A DNA stretch of 64,000 nt, taken from contig JAHBUQ010000002.1 in the NCBI GenBank assembly GCA_019637995.1, positions 248,001 to 312,000 of the forward strand. The letters are read 5' to 3'. Each line of letters begins with the position of its first letter. The first letter of the stretch is position 1. The stretch comes from Ignavibacteriota bacterium (lineage in GTDB: Bacteria > Bacteroidota > Ignavibacteria > Kapaibacteriales > UBA2268). Both the position numbers and the translations under genes were made by a program. Positions 26,242-36,094 of the stretch are shown here, in pieces. The notes below the pieces were generated by a model. It was not told where the DNA came from and ran no database searches. It saw only the letters and a program-made list of their open reading frames with translations.

Positions 26242-26697
26242 ATGAAAAAAAACATTATTTTAGCTTTATTTGCAATATTTGCTTTCTTATTTATTTCTTG
26301 TGAAGACCACACTCACGACCATAGTGACCACTTTGAACCGGAAGGTTGGGTCTTCATTGATGGCACTTCTGCAAGATTTATCAAGATTTTCCGTGGTCAG
26401 TTTTTGGCTGATTCGAAACAGGAATTTACAGTCAAATCCGGAGAAAAGACTGACCACTTCGATATTAAATTCTTTGACAAAAACCAAAAGGAAATTGACC
26501 CTCCAAGCGATACAGACTATAAGTTATCATGGTCAATCACAAATGAAAACCTGTTTGAAGTTGACAGACATGATGGTGAAGAATGGGAATTTCACCTCGA
26601 AGGTAAAGCAGTTGGAATTACAGAAATTGAGTTCTTTGTTATGCATGGCGACCATAATGATGTTCGCTCAGGCAAAATAAAAGTAGTTGTAGAATAA
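26242..26697 (+). CDS. His-rich lipoprotein, probable zinc/metal binding
   Basis: 151 residues. A lipoprotein signal peptide ends in LFISC with the lipidated Cys at residue 20, immediately followed by a DHTHDHSDH metal-binding run (about 22-30). Further histidines lie at the C-terminus (FFVMHGDHNDV). The rest is a small beta domain. Periplasmic or outer membrane location is implied. Next to the TonB receptor it would bind metal at the surface or receive it in the periplasm; this is inferred from composition and position. Confidence 0.7.
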   Translation: MKKNIILALFAIFAFLFISCEDHTHDHSDHFEPEGWVFIDGTSARFIKIFRGQFLADSKQEFTVKSGEKTDHFDIKFFDKNQKEIDPPSDTDYKLSWSITNENLFEVDRHDGEEWEFHLEGKAVGITEIEFFVMHGDHNDVRSGKIKVVVE

Positions 26698-26772
26698 GAT
26701 TTGTTTATCAATTACGTTATTCCGATGATAAAGATGACCAACACTTTTTAAAATCAATTTAAGGATAAAGAG

Positions 26773-27144
26773 ATGAACAATCCACACATTGTTGCATATA
26801 TTAATGGTATTATCTTGCTTATAGCCGGAAGTTATTCGTTTTTCAGCAACCCTGAAAGACCGCTAACGGCATTGATAGGTCCTATCGTCGGATTAATTAT
26901 TATAGCGATGGCTCCAGCTATGCAAAAAGGAAACCGCTTGATTGCACATATATTGGTTGGAATTACATTTGTATTTGCGTTAACAACCGGTGCTATGGCA
27001 ATTAATTCGGGCAAGGTGGAAGATATCGAAAAGCGTCAACGCCGAATCGCAGTCTTCTCCACTATGAGCATAGCATGTCTTGGTGCTACAGGATATTATG
27101 TTGCAAGATTCATTAATATTAAGAAATCTCAAAAAGAGAACTAA
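26773..27144 (+). CDS. four-helix small membrane protein
   Basis: 123 residues with about four membrane helices (IVAYINGIILLIAGSYSFF; LIGPIVGLIIIAMAPAM; IAHILVGITFVFALTTGAMA; IAVFSTMSIACLGATGYYVA), a TMEM14-like arrangement. It sits between the His-rich lipoprotein gene and the TonB receptor gene; its stop lies 20 bases before the receptor's probable start. Probably part of the same operon. Function unknown. Confidence 0.65.
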   Translation: MNNPHIVAYINGIILLIAGSYSFFSNPERPLTALIGPIVGLIIIAMAPAMQKGNRLIAHILVGITFVFALTTGAMAINSGKVEDIEKRQRRIAVFSTMSIACLGATGYYVARFINIKKSQKEN

Positions 27145-27163
27145 AATATCATTTGAGATTCAA

Positions 27164-29371
27164 TTGAAATTAATTTTATCATTCACTTCTGCGATGGTTT
27201 ACGCTATTGCAGGAGTGATTATTTTTTCACCTTCAGTATACCCGGATAATACTCAGCTAAGATTAAAAGTATCAGACATCGAAACTGGTCTTCCTGTTGA
27301 TAAAGTCAAAATTTATTCTGATAATGAATTAATTAAATATACTGACAGTCTCGGTTTGGCTTATCTTAATTTATCCTCTGGAAGTCATAATTTAACTTTC
27401 AGGCGTGCCGGTTATAAAGAGCTTGAAGAGAAAATTGAAATCAAGCAAGGTAAAGATTTTATAAGAATTTATTTAAAGCCTGAAGGAATAAAATCTCCAA
27501 ATGTTATTGTTACAGGGCATTATTACAAGAATGAAATTGATAAAATCACAGGTGAAAATTACGCTATTGAGGGTAACGCATTAAAGCGTAATCTAAAGCA
27601 GACAATCAGCGAGAGCATGGCTGATATTACAGGAGTTACAATCAGCTCAATGGGTGTAGCTACATCAAGACCAATTCTAAGAGGTTTCGGCGGGAATAGG
27701 GTCGAACTTCAAATGAATGAATCAATTATTGCCGATTTATCCGGAACATCGCTTGACCATGCAGTATCTCCAGAAGTTTCATCTGCTTCAAAAATCGAAA
27801 TCCTTCGTGGCGTTGATGCACTTAAACGCAGTACTAATGCAGCTGTCGGACTTGTCAAAATTACAGGGAATCAGATACCGGTTGAAAAGCACGAAAAACC
27901 GAGTTTTCAGACTATTTTGCTTGGCGAATCCGTCAATGAAGGGTTTTCTGCATCCGGCTCAGGTGATTACACTTTAGGAAATATCGGTTTACACGGTGAG
28001 GGCTCATATCGTAAATTTGACAATATGATTACTCCAGTTGGCAAACTTGGAAATTCAAACGGAGAAGCCGGAAGTTTTGCATTTGGAAGCTCTTATATTG
28101 GGCAGAATTTCGTTAGTGGTGGTTCTTTTACATCGCTTTCAAATAGTTATGGAGTTCCCGGAGGTGTCGTTGGCGCCCACCCAAATGGTGTTAATATTGA
28201 CATGGTTTACAGAAATATTAATTTACGCTCAATAATTCACATTCACAGTGATTTATTTGATAATATTGATATTAATTTTTCGCGAACATATTATCACCAT
28301 TATGAATATGAGTATAGCGGCATCTTAGGAGCAGAATTCAAACTTGTGGATTATTTCGGAAATGTTGACTTTTCAAAAAAATCAGACGATTTGACAAATA
28401 ATATTGATTTTGGTATTAGCTTCAACTCGCGAAATCACACTTACGGTGCTTTTGTATTCACTCCAAATACTGAATTAGTAAGTCTTGCAGCTTACTACAC
28501 TCAAAAACTTGATTATGATAGATTTACTCTGCAATATGGCTCGCGAATTCATTATTCAAAGTATGAACCGCTTGCAATAAAATCCAAAACTGAGCCTCCT
28601 CGAAACCGTGAAATGCTACTTCTTTCAGGAGCTGTTTCCGGAGCTCTAAAAACAAGCGATAATTCACATTTAATATTGCATTTAGGTCGCAACAACAGGC
28701 AGCCTTCAATTGAGGAGCTTTATTCAGGTGGTCCGCATCTTGCTTCTTATACATACGAAATTGGTAATTCAAATTTATCACCGGAGACTTCATATTCAGT
28801 AGAACTCTCTTATGACCAAAATATCAGACGTGGAAATTTCTTTATTACAGCATATCTAAATGAATACTCATCTTACATAACTTTTAGAAACACTGGCGAT
28901 ACTAACTGGGCTCAGTTTCTTCCGATATTTTCAAGTAGTGAAATTAAAGCAAGGATAGCCGGTATTGAAGCCAATTTTAAGTTGGATATTACTAGGACAT
29001 TTCAATTTAATTCAGGATTATCTATCAATTATGGTCATAATTTAAGCGACGATATACCGCTACCATTTTTTCCGCCGGCATTCGGAAATATTGGGTTGAA
29101 ATATCGCCTGAATGGATTTGGAGCAGGAGTTAATACACGCTTTGCACTTGAGCAGACGAGAATTGACAGATTCGAAAGTACAACAGATGGATACATAGTT
29201 TTAGGTGGATTTGCAGAGTACAAATTTCAAAATAGTGGCTTATTTCATGATATTACTTTAGCATTTGACAATGTTTTGAATAGTGAATATTATAATCATC
29301 TTTCACGCTTGAAGGAGATTATTCCGGAAGCAGGTCGTAATATTCGTCTGATTTACAGGATTTTGTATTGA
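27164..29371 (+). CDS. TonB-dependent outer membrane receptor, ZnuD-like
   Basis: About 735 residues. The frame is open from 27080, but a TTG at 27164 (or the ATG at 27194) gives a proper signal peptide and avoids a long overlap. Order: signal peptide; carboxypeptidase-regulatory-like domain (ETGLPVDKVKIYSDNE ... LTFRRAGYKELEE); plug (ADITGVTISSMGVATSRPIL, RGFGGNRVELQMNESIIADL, TSLDHAVSPEVSSASKIEIL, RGVDALKRSTNAA); then a beta barrel ending in IRLIYRILY. The DHAV...IEILRG plug signature is that of ZnuD/heavy-metal TonB receptors. With the His-rich neighbours, zinc uptake is the best guess. Confidence 0.85.
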   Translation: MKLILSFTSAMVYAIAGVIIFSPSVYPDNTQLRLKVSDIETGLPVDKVKIYSDNELIKYTDSLGLAYLNLSSGSHNLTFRRAGYKELEEKIEIKQGKDFIRIYLKPEGIKSPNVIVTGHYYKNEIDKITGENYAIEGNALKRNLKQTISESMADITGVTISSMGVATSRPILRGFGGNRVELQMNESIIADLSGTSLDHAVSPEVSSASKIEILRGVDALKRSTNAAVGLVKITGNQIPVEKHEKPSFQTILLGESVNEGFSASGSGDYTLGNIGLHGEGSYRKFDNMITPVGKLGNSNGEAGSFAFGSSYIGQNFVSGGSFTSLSNSYGVPGGVVGAHPNGVNIDMVYRNINLRSIIHIHSDLFDNIDINFSRTYYHHYEYEYSGILGAEFKLVDYFGNVDFSKKSDDLTNNIDFGISFNSRNHTYGAFVFTPNTELVSLAAYYTQKLDYDRFTLQYGSRIHYSKYEPLAIKSKTEPPRNREMLLLSGAVSGALKTSDNSHLILHLGRNNRQPSIEELYSGGPHLASYTYEIGNSNLSPETSYSVELSYDQNIRRGNFFITAYLNEYSSYITFRNTGDTNWAQFLPIFSSSEIKARIAGIEANFKLDITRTFQFNSGLSINYGHNLSDDIPLPFFPPAFGNIGLKYRLNGFGAGVNTRFALEQTRIDRFESTTDGYIVLGGFAEYKFQNSGLFHDITLAFDNVLNSEYYNHLSRLKEIIPEAGRNIRLIYRILY

Positions 29372-29397
29372 GAGATAATCTTATAATATTGATTCAA

Positions 29398-30789
29398 TTA
29401 GAAATTTTTCGGATTAATTGCAAATCTTTGATAAGGGAAAATAACTTCAGGTCTTCGAGGTTTGGTATCATTCCACTGAAAAAGAGGCAAGTAGTGAGAT
29501 TCTTCTTTTCCGAATACATAAGTTTCAGGAAAAAATTCAGCATAAGTCATACCAAGCCAGATAATATCCTCAGCTTCACCCTCGACAAACTGTACCTTAA
29601 TTGTATCAGTTGTTCTGCGGTCTGCTCCGCTTTCGCCCTCTTCATCCCTGAAAAAATACAAACTTTTAGCATCACCAATGCTTGTAATTCCCTGAACCTT
29701 ACCTGAATCAATCTCGATAATAATTTTATCTCCCATAATCTGGTCTAATCTCTTCAGCGAAACAGTATCATTTCTCGAAACGGCAATAGCATTTTTATAC
29801 GATTCAATACCTTTTAATTCATTGTCAGGCATACGAATCACAATAGAATCACCGTAAAGCTGAGTCGAATCATACCATACCACGGGTTTTCCGCTCAAAG
29901 TGATATAATCTTCATCCTTGTAGAATACTGATTCTTTAGCCGTTGCCCTAACTTCACCACGTATGATTTCGACATTACCCACGAACACATACTTTTCGTT
30001 GAATAGTTCTCTGTAAGCGTGCATTGTATCAGCCTTTACTGACAAAGTATCAAAGAGATAAACGCTTCTTTCGATGGGAATTGAATCTTCTCCGTAAAAA
30101 GTAGTATCAATATGTGAAAAAGATGAGTCAATTTGCATAAGCAATGGATTTCCAATTGCAAATGAATAATTTTCTGAGGGCACATTGAGCAAGGTATCAC
30201 ATTTCAAAATTGCATTTGTGAATTGTCCTACAATCCACACATTTCCGTAAGCCTCGCTTTTTCTGTCATTGCGATTGTGAATGATAAAATCCGAAATAAT
30301 TTTAGCTGAATCATCTTCAATGAAGACATTCTTCTGGAATTCGGCAATTCTGGTGCGAGTGTTATAATTACCCAAATCAGCTTTCAGAAAGGTTTCTTTA
30401 TCCTTGATTGTAACTCCGTCAACAGCGCGGGCAACAGAAGTATTTCCATTATAAAATATTTTGGGAGATTTTAGAGTAAGTGTCCTTTGCAAAATCACAA
30501 CATTGCCAATCAGGTCGGCTTTGTTAGAGGCTTCATATTGTTTAGCGAAATCAGAACGAACATCTACATCGCCGTGCTCGAACTGCACATTTCCGTAGAA
30601 TTCACGAAATTCAATTCCGGGAGCCATCGAACCAATTAAACTATCTGCATATTTCAGTCGAATTTCATTTGGAGTTTGAGATTGGGAATATATCTTTATA
30701 AAATTGAAAACAAATGAGCATAATATTAAAACAAAAAAGCTCAATCTAAATTTCGAGAAAATGCTACTTTTGAAATATCCAATCAGCAT
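29398..30789 (-). CDS. OstA-like (LptA/LptD N-domain) protein
   Basis: 463 residues with a signal peptide near residues 12-36. From about residue 65 it has repeated beta-jellyroll units of the OstA/LptA type: VDVRSDFAKQYEASNKADLI, GNVVILQRTLTLKSPKIFYN, FLKADLGNYNTRTRIAEFQK and ATAKESVFYKDEDYITLSGK. This fold carries lipopolysaccharide across the periplasm; longer OstA-like proteins without an LptD barrel are typical of Bacteroidota. Overlaps nothing; its stop is 27 bp from the convergent receptor stop. Confidence 0.82.
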   Translation of the reverse strand: MLIGYFKSSIFSKFRLSFFVLILCSFVFNFIKIYSQSQTPNEIRLKYADSLIGSMAPGIEFREFYGNVQFEHGDVDVRSDFAKQYEASNKADLIGNVVILQRTLTLKSPKIFYNGNTSVARAVDGVTIKDKETFLKADLGNYNTRTRIAEFQKNVFIEDDSAKIISDFIIHNRNDRKSEAYGNVWIVGQFTNAILKCDTLLNVPSENYSFAIGNPLLMQIDSSFSHIDTTFYGEDSIPIERSVYLFDTLSVKADTMHAYRELFNEKYVFVGNVEIIRGEVRATAKESVFYKDEDYITLSGKPVVWYDSTQLYGDSIVIRMPDNELKGIESYKNAIAVSRNDTVSLKRLDQIMGDKIIIEIDSGKVQGITSIGDAKSLYFFRDEEGESGADRRTTDTIKVQFVEGEAEDIIWLGMTYAEFFPETYVFGKEESHYLPLFQWNDTKPRRPEVIFPYQRFAINPKNF

Positions 30790-30799
30790 ATATTAAACC

Positions 30800-32725
30800 T
30801 CAATTTTGAGAACCGAAAAATTTACGATACCAAACAGAAATCATAAGCAACAGGAAAAGTTCATTTTTATAGTCTCGTTTACCGGATTTATGCATTTCAA
30901 ATAGTTTTTTGATAAAATCGGCATTTAACAACCCGCCCCTTACAAGCTCAGATGCAAGCACTTCATTTATTGCATAATCATACCAGCTAGTCCTGAACCA
31001 TTCCTTAACAGGGGCAGCAAAACCCTGCTTTTTGCGATAAATAATATCATCAGGAAGGATGCCTTCCACTGCTTTTTTCAGAACAGACTTTGTAAGTCCA
31101 CTTTCAGGAAGACGAATATGTGGTGGAAGTGACATAGTAAACTCCACAAATCTATGGTCAAGGAATGGTACACGTGCCTCAAGACTGTGAGCCATTGTGA
31201 TTTTATCCACTCGCATCAGCAGTAATTCAGCCAGGCGATGATGAAATTCAAGATAAATCATTCTTTGGAGATAATCAGCATCAGCAAAATCAACATCAAC
31301 CAAATTATGCATATATTTAGCAAAGAGCCATGATTGGCTTTTTAAATGCTGATAACCTGAACCGAACAAATCCTCCTGCATCAATGGTGATATTTTTGAG
31401 ACGCCGCTCCAGTAAAGTTCTTCATCAGCTGCCGCCCTTCGGAAATATTCTCCCAAATCATATCTTCCGATTGACTTTGCGGTATTAATTGCGATTGAAG
31501 ATTTGAATTTCTTGATAAATCCAGGCAGTAAATTAAATGCTTTCCAGAATGTATTTTTGAAATTATACTCCCGCTTCATCCAGTCATAGCCAATGAATTG
31601 CTCATCGCTCCCTTCGCCAACCTGAATTACAGTAGTACCGGACTCACGTGTGAGTTTACTTAGAAAATAAAGTGGAATACACACGGGATCGCCATTTGGT
31701 TCATCCTCATGCCAAGCCAGATTCTCAAGAATCGGTAAGGCATCTTTCTCATCAATTAATATTTCATGATGATTAGTTTTAAATAATTTTGCAATTTTGT
31801 TTGCATATTCAAGCTCGTTATATTTCCTGAGCTCCTTAAAACCAACTGTGAAAGTATCCACAGGTCTGCTCATCAGCTCACTCATAAGTGCAACATTCAA
31901 ACTCGAATCAATTCCGCCACTAAGGAATACCCCAAATGGAACATCACTCATCATTCGGGCTGAAATCGAATCACGCAGAAGATTAATCGTATGTTCTTCA
32001 ATTTCTTTTTTGTTAAGTTCTGTATAACCACTGAAGTTCCTGAGGGGTGACCAGTATTTATGAACACTCGGTTCATATCCCCGTTTAAATTTCATAAATG
32101 AGCCGGCAGGAAGTTTTCTGATATTTTTGAAAAGAGTTTGGGTATCCGAACTCATCGTATAATTCAGGTAAATTGGTATTTGTTGATATTCGGGCTCTTT
32201 TCGAACATCCGGATGACACAGAATAGATTTTATTTCAGAGCCGAAAATTAAAATTTCATCTTTATAATAATAATAGAGCGGCTTGATTCCGATTCTGTCT
32301 CTCGACAAGAATAATTCTTTCTCAAAATTATCCCATATAGCAATAGCCCACATTCCAAGCATCTTTTCAAGAAATCCTGTGCCATATTTTTCGTATCCGT
32401 AAAGAATTGTTTCAGTATCAGTTCTTGAATTGTATTTTTTGCCATCGTATTCAAATTCAGTGCGAAAATTATTATGATTATAGATTTCGCCGTTAAACAC
32501 AATGTGATATCTGCCGTCAGCAGTATGCATCGGCTGATTTCCAGATTCGCTCAAGTCAATAATTGAAAGCCTTCTGAATGCAAGACCACATTCATTATCG
32601 GGAGAAATCCACTGACCATCAGAGTCAGGACCTCTGTGATAAATCACATCACTCATTTTTTTAAGCAAAGAATTATCAATTCGGCTCTCTGCTCTTAAAT
32701 CAAAAATGCCGGCAATGCCACACAT
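30800..32725 (-). CDS. asnB: asparagine synthetase (glutamine-hydrolysing)
   Basis: Makes asparagine from aspartate, ATP and glutamine. 641 residues: N-terminal class II glutaminase domain (MCGIAGIFDL with nucleophile Cys2; RGPDSDGQW; FNGEIYN) and C-terminal synthetase domain with the pyrophosphate loop FLSGGIDSS and GEGSDEQFIGYDWMK. DKITMAHSLEARVPFLDHRF is typical. Such paralogues also act in surface-polysaccharide loci, and an OstA-like gene follows 10 bp later, but the fold alone cannot separate these roles. Shares one base with pdxJ. Confidence 0.93.
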   Translation of the reverse strand: MCGIAGIFDLRAESRIDNSLLKKMSDVIYHRGPDSDGQWISPDNECGLAFRRLSIIDLSESGNQPMHTADGRYHIVFNGEIYNHNNFRTEFEYDGKKYNSRTDTETILYGYEKYGTGFLEKMLGMWAIAIWDNFEKELFLSRDRIGIKPLYYYYKDEILIFGSEIKSILCHPDVRKEPEYQQIPIYLNYTMSSDTQTLFKNIRKLPAGSFMKFKRGYEPSVHKYWSPLRNFSGYTELNKKEIEEHTINLLRDSISARMMSDVPFGVFLSGGIDSSLNVALMSELMSRPVDTFTVGFKELRKYNELEYANKIAKLFKTNHHEILIDEKDALPILENLAWHEDEPNGDPVCIPLYFLSKLTRESGTTVIQVGEGSDEQFIGYDWMKREYNFKNTFWKAFNLLPGFIKKFKSSIAINTAKSIGRYDLGEYFRRAAADEELYWSGVSKISPLMQEDLFGSGYQHLKSQSWLFAKYMHNLVDVDFADADYLQRMIYLEFHHRLAELLLMRVDKITMAHSLEARVPFLDHRFVEFTMSLPPHIRLPESGLTKSVLKKAVEGILPDDIIYRKKQGFAAPVKEWFRTSWYDYAINEVLASELVRGGLLNADFIKKLFEMHKSGKRDYKNELFLLLMISVWYRKFFGSQN

Positions 32726-33453
32726 CAGACTAAACCGCGATTTATTATTTCTATCATTTCACGTACAGCTTTATCCAAACCAACATATGCAGCTCTGGAA
32801 ATAATCGAGTGACCAATACTGTACTCCTGAATCTCACCAATCCCAAGCATATCTTTAATGTTATAATAATTTAATCCGTGTCCTGCTGCAACTTCAAGCA
32901 TATTATCGTTAGCATATTGAGCAGCATGTGCAATTCTATCAAGTTCAAGCACCATTAAATCGATATTCCTGTAATTATTGGCGTAAACTCCTGTGTGAAG
33001 TTCTACCATATCAGCGCCACACTCTTCAGCTGCTTCAATTTGTTTTGTATCAGGTTCGATAAAGAAGCTGACAATAATATTCTTCTCGTGCATTCTTTCG
33101 CAGAGTTCAGTATACTTTTCAATATTTTCAGCCAAATTAAGACCACCCTCTGTTGTAAGTTCAGTGCGCTTTTCCGGAACAATTGTTACCAAATCAGGCT
33201 TGATCTCAAGGGCAATTTTGATAATTTCCTCAGTGGCAGCCATTTCTAAATCAAATCTTGTATCAACTATTTCACGAATAAGTCTGACATCGCGGTCATT
33301 GACGTGGCGACGGTCTTCACGCAAATGTGCCACTATTCCGTCGGCACCTGCGAGCATAGCAATCTGCGCTGCAAATACGGGGTCTGGCTCTGTGCCTAAT
33401 CTTGCCTGTCTCAGGGTGGCTATGTGGTCAATATTTATATTTAATCTTGGCAT
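32725..33453 (-). CDS. pdxJ: pyridoxine 5'-phosphate synthase
   Basis: Condenses 3-amino-2-oxopropyl phosphate with deoxyxylulose 5-phosphate to give pyridoxine 5'-phosphate. 242 residues, normal for the family. Conserved signatures: LNINIDHIATLRQARLG at the N-terminus, ADGIVAHLREDRRHVNDRD (catalytic histidines), and GHGLNYYNIK plus SIGHSIISRAAYVG near the C-terminus, which bind phosphate. The stop overlaps the asnB start by one base, so the two are probably one transcript. Confidence 0.96.
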   Translation of the reverse strand: MPRLNINIDHIATLRQARLGTEPDPVFAAQIAMLAGADGIVAHLREDRRHVNDRDVRLIREIVDTRFDLEMAATEEIIKIALEIKPDLVTIVPEKRTELTTEGGLNLAENIEKYTELCERMHEKNIIVSFFIEPDTKQIEAAEECGADMVELHTGVYANNYRNIDLMVLELDRIAHAAQYANDNMLEVAAGHGLNYYNIKDMLGIGEIQEYSIGHSIISRAAYVGLDKAVREMIEIINRGLV

Positions 33454-33699
33454 TGTTGAAATCCTAATCAGATAATTTTAATTTTACAAAAATAAGTAAT
33501 TATACCTTGTTAAGCAATATTATATCACAATTATACTTGATTATTCTCTTTTGTATTAATTATTTTTTTTGGGGTTGGTCTTATGAGAGTTAAATAGGGT
33601 TACATTTTTTTACTCAGAAATGATTATTTATTTTTATAATTCCTTTTTTTTTCATATTTTAGTCAAATATAATTAACATAATCAGTCAAAGGTTCTAAG

Positions 33700-35424
33700 A
33701 TGAAGTTTTTGAAGGATGTTGAATATAAGACACCTTTTATTTTTTTAATACTGAGTATTCTCTGGATTGTGCTGAGCGATGCATTGTTGTTTGACTATTT
33801 AACAAACTCAACGAACCAGAAAACAATTTCTATAATCAAAGGATTAGTTTACGTAACAACTGCTGCAATAATCATACACTTGCTTATCAGAAGCGACTTG
33901 AATAAAATCAGGTCTATCAACAAAAACCTTGAAGATACAAACAACTACTATGTTTCAATTTTTGAGAATAATCACTTACCATCGCTTTTACTAAATCATA
34001 AAACTCTTAAAATACAGGAAGTTAATAAAGCCGCTTTAGATTTGTACGGATACACCACTGATGAATTCAAAAATTTACATATTTCAGATTTGTTTGTAAA
34101 ATCACATTCTCACAATGTAGAGCTTGAGCAATTTATCAAATCCTCTCAAAATAGAAATTATATTAAAACAACACATCAAATAAAAAATGAAGAGTTGATT
34201 ATTGTTGAAATTTTCTCCGGTCCGCTTATTCTGAATGGGAATTTAAACATACTTACTATTATTAATGATATAACAATCAAATCTAAAGCTGAGAAAGCTC
34301 TTAGAGAAAGTGAAGCAAAGTATAAAAAACTGGTCGAAAATATACCTGATGTTTTCTATCTGATGTCACAAGTGAACGGATTTCAGTACATTTCGCCACA
34401 AATCAAAAATCTAATTGGTTTTAATCCTTCAAAAAATGATATGACAAGCGATATTATTCTGAATCATATTTATCCGGAGGACAAACAAAAGTATCTTAAT
34501 TTCAGAAAAATAGTATTTGAAACATTTGAACCTGATGAAATAAATTATAGAATTCAAGATTCCGGAGGACAAATCAAATGGCTTCAGGAAAGAGTATTTT
34601 CTATCCAAGCTTCCATTGATGATGTAATGTTAGAGGGAGTCATAACTGATTATACAGAAAAAAAATTACTTATGGATGAATTAGTTCAGGCACATACAAA
34701 AATAAATCAAAGCCTGAAAGTAAAGAATGTAATACTATCAAATCTTAACCACGAGCTAAGAACGCCTCTTAATGGTATTCTTGGATTTGCCAATTTAATC
34801 AACAAGAATGTTGTAACCGGCAATGAAATCAATGAATATACAGGCTTGATAATAGAATCTGCAAATAGATTGAATCTTACTTTAAATTCACTTCTGACTT
34901 TAAATGAAATCGAGCTTGGTCACAGAAAATTGTTTTTCGAGGAAGCCGGAGTCAAAGATTTTTTGAGATTGATCTATGACTCAAATTCAAAATTTGTAAA
35001 AATGAAAAACCTTACTTTTGACATTGATGTAAAAGATGATTTCAAATTTTATACTGATATAAACATTCTCAGCCAAATATTTTTTAATTTAATTGACAAT
35101 GCAGTAAAATTCACAAACACTGGAAAGATAACTCTTAAAGGCGAGTTTATAACCATCGGCGGTATTTGGATTCAGCTATCTGTAATTGATACCGGCATTG
35201 GTATGATGGAATCTGAAATAGAATCCATATTTGAACCATTCAGACAAGGCAGCGAAGGAATTAACCGAAATTTTGACGGAATGGGTATAGGATTGACAAT
35301 ATGCTTTAAATTAATCAAACTGTTAGAAGGAAAAATCGAAGTAGTCAGCAGCCCTGGTCAAGGCTCAGAGTTTAAGCTTCTGATACCTTTTAAAATACCA
35401 AAAGAAGAACCTGTTTCAGCTTAA
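33700..35424 (+). CDS. PAS-domain sensor histidine kinase
   Basis: 574 residues. Two N-terminal membrane helices (about 12-34 and 42-64) with almost no periplasmic loop, then two PAS domains (about 82-195 and 205-318), a HisKA helix with His351 in NLNHELRTPLNG, and an ATPase domain with N-box NLIDNAVKFTN, G1 DTGIGM and G2 GMGIGLTIC. No receiver or response-regulator gene adjoins, so it is an orphan kinase probably sensing a cytoplasmic or membrane signal. Its stop overlaps the queE stop on the other strand. Confidence 0.93.
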   Translation: MKFLKDVEYKTPFIFLILSILWIVLSDALLFDYLTNSTNQKTISIIKGLVYVTTAAIIIHLLIRSDLNKIRSINKNLEDTNNYYVSIFENNHLPSLLLNHKTLKIQEVNKAALDLYGYTTDEFKNLHISDLFVKSHSHNVELEQFIKSSQNRNYIKTTHQIKNEELIIVEIFSGPLILNGNLNILTIINDITIKSKAEKALRESEAKYKKLVENIPDVFYLMSQVNGFQYISPQIKNLIGFNPSKNDMTSDIILNHIYPEDKQKYLNFRKIVFETFEPDEINYRIQDSGGQIKWLQERVFSIQASIDDVMLEGVITDYTEKKLLMDELVQAHTKINQSLKVKNVILSNLNHELRTPLNGILGFANLINKNVVTGNEINEYTGLIIESANRLNLTLNSLLTLNEIELGHRKLFFEEAGVKDFLRLIYDSNSKFVKMKNLTFDIDVKDDFKFYTDINILSQIFFNLIDNAVKFTNTGKITLKGEFITIGGIWIQLSVIDTGIGMMESEIESIFEPFRQGSEGINRNFDGMGIGLTICFKLIKLLEGKIEVVSSPGQGSEFKLLIPFKIPKEEPVSA

Positions 35425-36089
35425 ACGCCTCGTGTATTTGGATGCCAGATATGTTTGTGTATTTGGATCTGCATTCTTATATTTAATCGGTCTTCAAGTA
35501 TCCATTGGGCAAGTGTCAAATAATCCAGCTTACCAAATACCGGCGAGAATAAGATATTCCCAACTCTATTACTGAGTTTATTATCTGCAATAAATTTTAC
35601 AGCCCAGTCATAATCATTTCTGTCAAGTAACACAAATTTTACTTCATCGTGATAGTTGAGGTACTTAATATTATCCGGGTTATTCCTGTTTTCCATTTTG
35701 GAGCCGGGAGCTTTGAAATCAATTATTTTAACAACATCATAAGGGATTTCTTTTACACTTAAATAGCCCCCTGTTTCAATGGCAACAGTCTTACCCTGAT
35801 TAATGAAATATTCCATAAGATGAACAATATCAGGCTGTTCGAGCGGTTCACCACCTGTAAATTCTATAAAGTTGCAGTTGTATGACATAACTTGGCTGAT
35901 GATTTCATCGCTTTTCATAATTATTACACCCTTATCGCCACTAAGTGCATAAGGAGTATCGCACCAAGAGCATCTGAGAGAGCAGCCTTGCAACCTTACA
36001 AACACACACGGCATACCCGCTCTTGAGCCTTCACCCTGAATTGAGTAAAAAATTTCGGAGACTCTGAATTTCATTTCCTGCAACTGCAA
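35421..36089 (-). CDS. queE: 7-carboxy-7-deazaguanine synthase (radical SAM)
   Basis: Ring-contracts carboxy-tetrahydropterin to 7-carboxy-7-deazaguanine on the way to queuosine. 222 residues; the radical SAM cluster motif is CxxxCxxC at Cys36, Cys40 and Cys43 (GCSLRCSWCDTPYAL), preceded by IQGEGSRAGMPCVFVRLQ and followed by EFTGGEPLEQP. queC, queD and queF are not in the window. The gene begins 5 bases after the rRNA methyltransferase stop. Confidence 0.94.
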   Translation of the reverse strand: MQLQEMKFRVSEIFYSIQGEGSRAGMPCVFVRLQGCSLRCSWCDTPYALSGDKGVIIMKSDEIISQVMSYNCNFIEFTGGEPLEQPDIVHLMEYFINQGKTVAIETGGYLSVKEIPYDVVKIIDFKAPGSKMENRNNPDNIKYLNYHDEVKFVLLDRNDYDWAVKFIADNKLSNRVGNILFSPVFGKLDYLTLAQWILEDRLNIRMQIQIHKHIWHPNTRGV

Positions 36090-36094
36090 ATTAT

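Noticed and set aside
26270..26680. 136-codon frame overlapping the His-rich lipoprotein
   Set aside because: Alternative frame of the same strand; the lipoprotein frame has a signal peptide and lipobox, this one nothing.
29368..29706. 112-codon plus-strand frame after the TonB receptor
   Set aside because: Antisense to the end of the OstA-like gene, with no domain or signal.
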